This document shows positions 59,824-64,000 of a stretch of DNA of 64,000 nt, in pieces. The stretch is from an archaeon. Lineage in GTDB: Archaea; Nanobdellota; Nanobdellia; Pacearchaeales; GW2011-AR1. The position numbers and the translations under genes were made by a program. Numbering within the stretch: the first letter of the stretch is position 1; every line of letters starts with the position of its first letter. Where the stretch lies: the NCBI GenBank assembly GCA_018697295.1, contig JABHTJ010000002.1, positions 154,027 through 218,026 on the forward strand, in the 5' to 3' direction. The notes under the pieces are model-generated. The model searched no databases. It was not told the origin of the DNA and saw only the letters and a program-made list of their open reading frames with translations.

Positions 59824-61566
59824 TTAAATTCCCCATGTGGGATTCAATCTTCTTTTGAGTGTTGCAATTTCTTGAAGAACTGTTTTTTCGTCTGAAGTTA
59901 AGAGATCTTTATTGTCTTTGAATTTTCTGAAATCTGTTTCTGAGAGGTTTGTGTATAAACTTTCTCCTACAGTTAGTTGCCTTTCAAAATTTACTCCTGG
60001 AATTGAAACTGCCACCTCTGAATTCTTTTCTGCTTTTCCAACACTTTTTTTATCTTCTTGAATTTCTTTTATTTGGCCGATTTTTACATCATCAGAATTT
60101 ATGAATCTCTCTCTTGTTTGCACGGTTCCGCCATTCACGACTACTCCAAATACTGCCGGACTAGAATTTCTGAAGACAAAATCAAGAACTGTAATCTTTG
60201 CAATTTTTGGAAGTTCATCTAATTTTCTTTTTTCAATTTCTCTTGTTTTTTGTTCAGAATATTCTTCTAAATCTTCAATTAATTTGTAAACAACTTTGTT
60301 AGTGATTACTTTAATTTGAGTTAGTTCTTCAACATCTGTTTCATTTGCAATTTCTACATTGAATCCGAGAATTACTTTTTCTAGTTCGGGAAATGCGGCA
60401 GCCGTATAAATATCTTTTTTTGTGATTGGGCCAATTCCGGCTTTTAGGACTTGGATGTTGTGTTGTTTTAATAAGACTAAGAGTGCTTCGAGACTCCCGA
60501 GGGAATCTGCTTTTACGACGATTCCTGTTTCGTCAGTTTGAATTTCTTCCGAGATTTCATTTTCAAATTCTTCCTTAATTTCTTCTAAATTATTATTGAT
60601 TGCTTGAAAAGGCATTCCAGGCATTATGTCTTCTTTTGAAATTATTTGTACTTTGAGTCCTGCCGCTGCATGAACTTCTTTTTTTGTAAGGTATCCTTTA
60701 TTTAATGGGCGAGCTTCTTGCATTATTCTGGTTTTTGTTGTTAGGGTTTCTCCATCGAGACTTGCGATTGCGATTTCATCTTCTAATTTTAGTTCTCCGT
60801 CGTAGAGAATGCATTCAAGAAATGTTCCTGTGCGTTCTTTTTTCACTTCTAAGATTACTCCTTTTGCTGTTTTGCTTACAGTGATTTTTTCTGTTAGGAA
60901 CTTTTGAGAGAGGGCTATAATCATTGCGAGGATTTCGGAAATTCCCTGTCCAGTTTGTGCAGAGCATGGGACGATTGCAACATTTTTTGTGAAATCAGAA
61001 ATTTCTGAATACATTTCAGCGTTTATTCCGTGTGAATGGAGGGCTCCAATTAGTGTGAAATATTTTTCTTCAAAATTTTGTTTTACATTGATTGCTTGAT
61101 TTCCTAGTGAATTTAGGAATTGTTTGTTTTCCGGAGTTTGCCATCCAGAAATATTATCAATCTTATTGAGTGCGATGATGAATGGCGTTTGATTTGCTTT
61201 TAAGATTTGTAAAACTTCTGCAGTTTGAGGTTTTATTCCGTCATTGATGTCGATTACCATGACTGCGATGTCTGCGAGACTTCCTCCTCGTTTTCGAAGA
61301 TTGGTGAATGCTGCGTGACCTGGCGTGTCAATAAAAAGAAGTCCTGGAATTTCTAAGGGGATTTTAAATTTTTCCAGAATTTCTCCTGCCCTTTTTTGAA
61401 TATTTTCTTTAGGAAGTGTCGTGAACGAGATTTTTTGAGTTATCCCTCCTGCTTCATCATCTTGAATTTTTGTTTCTCTTATCGCATCAAGAATTGAAGT
61501 TTTTCCGTGGTCGACATGCCCAGCTACAGTAACTATCGGTTGACGGATTTTTCTTTGAGTTGTCAT
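59824..61566 (-). CDS. infB: Translation initiation factor aIF5B (IF-2)
   Basis: 580 residues. G1 VAGHVDHGKTSILDAI, switch regions with EAGGITQKI, G3 DTPGHAAF, G4 NKID and later domains with EVKKERTGTFLECILYDG and DSLGSLEALLVLLKQ. The short archaeal form lacks the long bacterial N-terminal extension. It joins subunits at initiation using GTP. The protein ends in a helix TVLQEIATLKRRLNPTWGI. Confidence 0.96.
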   Translation of the reverse strand: MTTQRKIRQPIVTVAGHVDHGKTSILDAIRETKIQDDEAGGITQKISFTTLPKENIQKRAGEILEKFKIPLEIPGLLFIDTPGHAAFTNLRKRGGSLADIAVMVIDINDGIKPQTAEVLQILKANQTPFIIALNKIDNISGWQTPENKQFLNSLGNQAINVKQNFEEKYFTLIGALHSHGINAEMYSEISDFTKNVAIVPCSAQTGQGISEILAMIIALSQKFLTEKITVSKTAKGVILEVKKERTGTFLECILYDGELKLEDEIAIASLDGETLTTKTRIMQEARPLNKGYLTKKEVHAAAGLKVQIISKEDIMPGMPFQAINNNLEEIKEEFENEISEEIQTDETGIVVKADSLGSLEALLVLLKQHNIQVLKAGIGPITKKDIYTAAAFPELEKVILGFNVEIANETDVEELTQIKVITNKVVYKLIEDLEEYSEQKTREIEKRKLDELPKIAKITVLDFVFRNSSPAVFGVVVNGGTVQTRERFINSDDVKIGQIKEIQEDKKSVGKAEKNSEVAVSIPGVNFERQLTVGESLYTNLSETDFRKFKDNKDLLTSDEKTVLQEIATLKRRLNPTWGI

Positions 61567-61639
61567 GAGAGATTTTAGAGAATTAAGATTAAAAGGTTTG
61601 TGGGGAAGGATTTTTTAATCATCTTATCTTTATTCTTGA

Positions 61640-62689
61640 ATGAAACAATATACTATTCTGAGCGATTCTGAAAAAATTTATGAACAAATGCTCTTGGATA
61701 TAGAATCTGCTCGAGAAGAAATCTTTTTAGAGACTTATATTTTCGAGGATGATGCTATTGGAAGGAGCTTTCGAGACCTCCTTATAAAAAAAGTTCTTGA
61801 TGGTGTTCGTGTTCGGTTGCTCATTGATGCCTGGGGTTCTTCTATTCGGAAAAAATTCTTTAAGAAATTTATTGACGCTGGAGGAGAAGTTCGTTTTTTT
61901 AGGGAACTTCGTTATGCACTTCGATGGTTTAATGCGAATCATGAACGTAATCATAGGAAATTATTATTAATTGATAAGGAAATTTCTTATATTGGTTCAA
62001 TAAATATTACGAAGAAATCCTTGAAGTGGAGAGAGCTTGTTTTGAGAATAGATAGTCCTTTAACTAAAGCTTTTCGACAACTTTTTTTAAAGACATGGAA
62101 ATATTTTAATTTGTTTACGACGAAAAAAATGAAGAAAATTTCTTATGAGGGTTTTGAAGTAATTCCAGATTTTCCTTCTCAAATTGATCGGCCGACTGAG
62201 AAAAGATATGGGCAGTTGATTCGACGAGCCAAAAAAGAAATTTTGATTGAAACACCTTATTTTATTCCCTCTCCTTTTATCCGAAAAGCTCTTCGAAAAG
62301 CAGTAAAGCGTGGAGTCAAGGTAAAGATTGTTCTGCCTCATAATTCTGATTTGAGATTAGTTGATGTTCTTCGAGATAGGACTCTTGGGAAGTTATATCG
62401 GATGGGAGTTAAGATGTTTTATTATCCAAAAATTTTACATTCAAAACTATTAATTGTTGATAATGGATTATTTTTGCTTGGTTCATCTAACTTAGATTAT
62501 CGAAGTTTTATCCATCAATATGAAGTTAATCTTCTTGGACGTGATAAGGAAATTTTGAAAGATTTAAAAGATTATTTTGAGGAGAATTTGAAAATATCAA
62601 AACCTTTTGATTATTCTGTTTGGAAAAAGAGAACTTTAAAGAGTCGTTTTGTTGGAAGAATTTTGCATATTATTCGTGAATTGTTTTGA
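61640..62689 (+). CDS. Phospholipase D / cardiolipin synthase family protein
   Basis: 349 residues with two HKD motifs: NHRKLLLIDKEISYIGSINI (about His105, Lys107, Asp112) and ILHSKLLIVDNGLFLLGSSNLDYRS (about 267). The spacing fits cardiolipin synthase-type PLDs, which join phospholipids. No membrane segment precedes the catalytic part. In an archaeon it may act on archaeal phospholipids. It is divergent from infB. Confidence 0.9.
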   Translation: MKQYTILSDSEKIYEQMLLDIESAREEIFLETYIFEDDAIGRSFRDLLIKKVLDGVRVRLLIDAWGSSIRKKFFKKFIDAGGEVRFFRELRYALRWFNANHERNHRKLLLIDKEISYIGSINITKKSLKWRELVLRIDSPLTKAFRQLFLKTWKYFNLFTTKKMKKISYEGFEVIPDFPSQIDRPTEKRYGQLIRRAKKEILIETPYFIPSPFIRKALRKAVKRGVKVKIVLPHNSDLRLVDVLRDRTLGKLYRMGVKMFYYPKILHSKLLIVDNGLFLLGSSNLDYRSFIHQYEVNLLGRDKEILKDLKDYFEENLKISKPFDYSVWKKRTLKSRFVGRILHIIRELF

Positions 62690-62725
62690 AGATAATTATA
62701 TAAACTTCTTTTATTATATTGTTTA

Positions 62726-64000
62726 ATGAAGAATATTCCTTTTAGTAAAAAAGAGTTTGTGTTTGTAATGATTGTTGTTTTGTTGACGACGATTGTTTCA
62801 ACAACGGCACTTTATTCTTATTATTCTAATAATGTTAGCTTAGCACCTTCTTGGATTTCTTCTGGCTGGACTGCCACGAAAGCGCCAGGACCATATACGA
62901 AGGCTACTTTCGTTCCTTTTCCAACATGGAAACTTAAATGGGAATATTATCCTGAACAGATGAACCCATTAAGTGCAGGTGGATCTGCCCCTTGGTTAAA
63001 TCCTTCTGGTAGGAATATAGCTCTTGGAAATAATGACGATAACATTTTTATTAAACGATCTTCTGGTTCAATAGTGGGGGTCCTTTCAACGCCAAGAATA
63101 TTATTTGACGTTAATAGTCCTATTCCGTTGTGGGAATCTAATCCTGTTGTGCCAAATATGGTAACTGAATTTGAATTTCCTAGTCAGGAAGCATTATCTT
63201 CCGTTTCTGCTGCTGCAAAAAATTCAGATATTTTTGCAGTGATTGTGGCACAAGAGATTCAGAGTCAATTTTTTAATGAATATTATTATAGGTTAGAAGT
63301 TTATGACTCAGCCGGGTTTTTATGGGATTATGTTTTTAGTTCTTCTGCGCCTTCGGGAAATTCCCCTAAGAGAATTAGTTTAAAAATCTCTGATGATGGA
63401 AGCAAAATTATCGGTATCGTTGAAAAAAATACTTTTTCTCCAGATAGATTTGATTTAGCGATTTTTGATGTAAATTCTCAAACTCCAAATATTCCAACAT
63501 TTACTACTTCTCTCCAATCTTCAATTTTTGGGACAGAAATATCTCAAGATTTATCGAGCGTTATGGTCGGAGGTAGTTCTCCCCTATTTTCTCACGTTTA
63601 TGATGTTTCTACAAATACTTATTCAAACTATTTTGCGAGTCAGTTTAGTTTATCAGACAATTTTCAAGATATTGCTATTTCGGATGACGGAAGCAGGGTT
63701 GCATTGAGTAGTTCAGCAGGACCTTTAGGAAAGGTTTTAGTCTATGAAAAACAGGGAACAAATTATATTTTGATTCATAATTATCCATTGCCTGGGCATT
63801 TTTCCTCGGAGATGGCTCGGACAATGAAATTTTCTACGAATGGAGATCTATTGGTTCTTGGAGTTAGTAAGGGACTAATAGGTGATGATTTTTATGTTGA
63901 AGCGATTGATCTGAGTTCCTCTGGGATTGGGAACATTTTATTTACAGATATTTATGTGGGTGCTGGAACAGGAAATAACTTTGTGAATGCTATTGATATT
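62726..64000 (+). CDS. Membrane-anchored propeller surface protein, 3' truncated by window
   Basis: ATG 62726 opens a frame that stays open to the window end (425 codons), so the gene runs on. One membrane helix (VFVMIVVLLTTIVSTTALYSYY) is followed by NNVSLAPS and repeats with SDDGSKIIGIV and ISDDGSRVALSS, the same ISDDG pattern as the 500-residue protein at 52677. It is a paralog, probably a surface beta-propeller. It is not in the ORF track because it has no stop. Confidence 0.7.
   Translation, partial: MKNIPFSKKEFVFVMIVVLLTTIVSTTALYSYYSNNVSLAPSWISSGWTATKAPGPYTKATFVPFPTWKLKWEYYPEQMNPLSAGGSAPWLNPSGRNIALGNNDDNIFIKRSSGSIVGVLSTPRILFDVNSPIPLWESNPVVPNMVTEFEFPSQEALSSVSAAAKNSDIFAVIVAQEIQSQFFNEYYYRLEVYDSAGFLWDYVFSSSAPSGNSPKRISLKISDDGSKIIGIVEKNTFSPDRFDLAIFDVNSQTPNIPTFTTSLQSSIFGTEISQDLSSVMVGGSSPLFSHVYDVSTNTYSNYFASQFSLSDNFQDIAISDDGSRVALSSSAGPLGKVLVYEKQGTNYILIHNYPLPGHFSSEMARTMKFSTNGDLLVLGVSKGLIGDDFYVEAIDLSSSGIGNILFTDIYVGAGTGNNFVNAIDI

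Overview
The window is AT-rich and reads as a chromosome segment of an archaeon, most likely a small-genome DPANN lineage of the Woesearchaeota/Pacearchaeota kind; that placement is inference. Archaeal markers are ribosomal protein S6e, an aIF5B-type IF-2, archaeal prolyl- and aspartyl-tRNA synthetases, both GatD and GatE subunits, a Dim2/Pno1-like KH protein, archaeal class I aldolase, short-form triosephosphate isomerase, FtsZ, and TATA-box promoters with leaderless or nearly leaderless starts. Genes are packed tightly, with many 1-11 nt overlaps.

Layout. 1-2650: end of an FG-GAP repeat surface protein, a KH protein overlapping a histidine phosphatase, and tRNA-Asn. 2882-7792: a tightly coupled five-gene operon (Asp/Glu racemase, three different ATP-grasp ligases, S66 LD-carboxypeptidase), followed by a nitroreductase. 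It looks like a pathway that builds and trims a small peptide, possibly with a D-acidic residue. 8435-11501: ftsZ, a DHH phosphoesterase, Nudix and HIT proteins. 11543-15891: two tandem membrane-anchored metzincin-like proteins. 16211-21859: aspS, gatE, gatD and small membrane proteins. 21938-33586: a glutaredoxin, zwf-gnd-tkt, a PfkB kinase, a GmhB-like phosphatase, LOG-tpiA-fba, a cupin, a HAD phosphatase and a large GT4 glycosyltransferase. 33583-36957: GH130 phosphorylase, DUF3179, CcdA and TlpA as one reverse operon. 37021-41294: transaldolase, thioredoxin reductase, glutaredoxin, and rpe-rpiB-SIS. 41395-43656: an RRM protein, a small mobile element carrying a HEPN gene, and an amino-acid permease. 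43767-47749: a SNF2 ATPase, a membrane protein and a Cys-rich zinc protein. 47887-54179: a 1525-residue surface protein, tRNA-Arg and a beta-propeller surface protein. 54221-62689: proS, a ribbon-helix-helix regulator, rps6e, small membrane proteins, a DnaQ-like exonuclease, infB and a phospholipase D/cardiolipin synthase. From 62726 a second propeller surface protein runs off the end.

Functional picture. Central carbon genes reconstruct an oxidative plus non-oxidative pentose-phosphate pathway (zwf, gnd, rpe, rpiB, tkt, tal) linked to lower glycolysis by fba and tpiA. Only a 6-phosphogluconolactonase is not seen. This is unusual for an archaeon. The GT4 and GH130 genes suggest synthesis and phosphorolysis of a mannose-type glycan. 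GatDE with AspS indicates Gln-tRNA made by transamidation.

Most notable unexplained structures: the racemase/ATP-grasp/LD-carboxypeptidase operon; a 706-bp element with 9-bp target duplication, terminal inverted repeats and a HEPN gene; a 77-bp cloverleaf-like repeat present twice with compensatory base-pair changes; and a run of hairpins between trxB and tal. All function calls come from reading motifs in the sequence. No database search was made.
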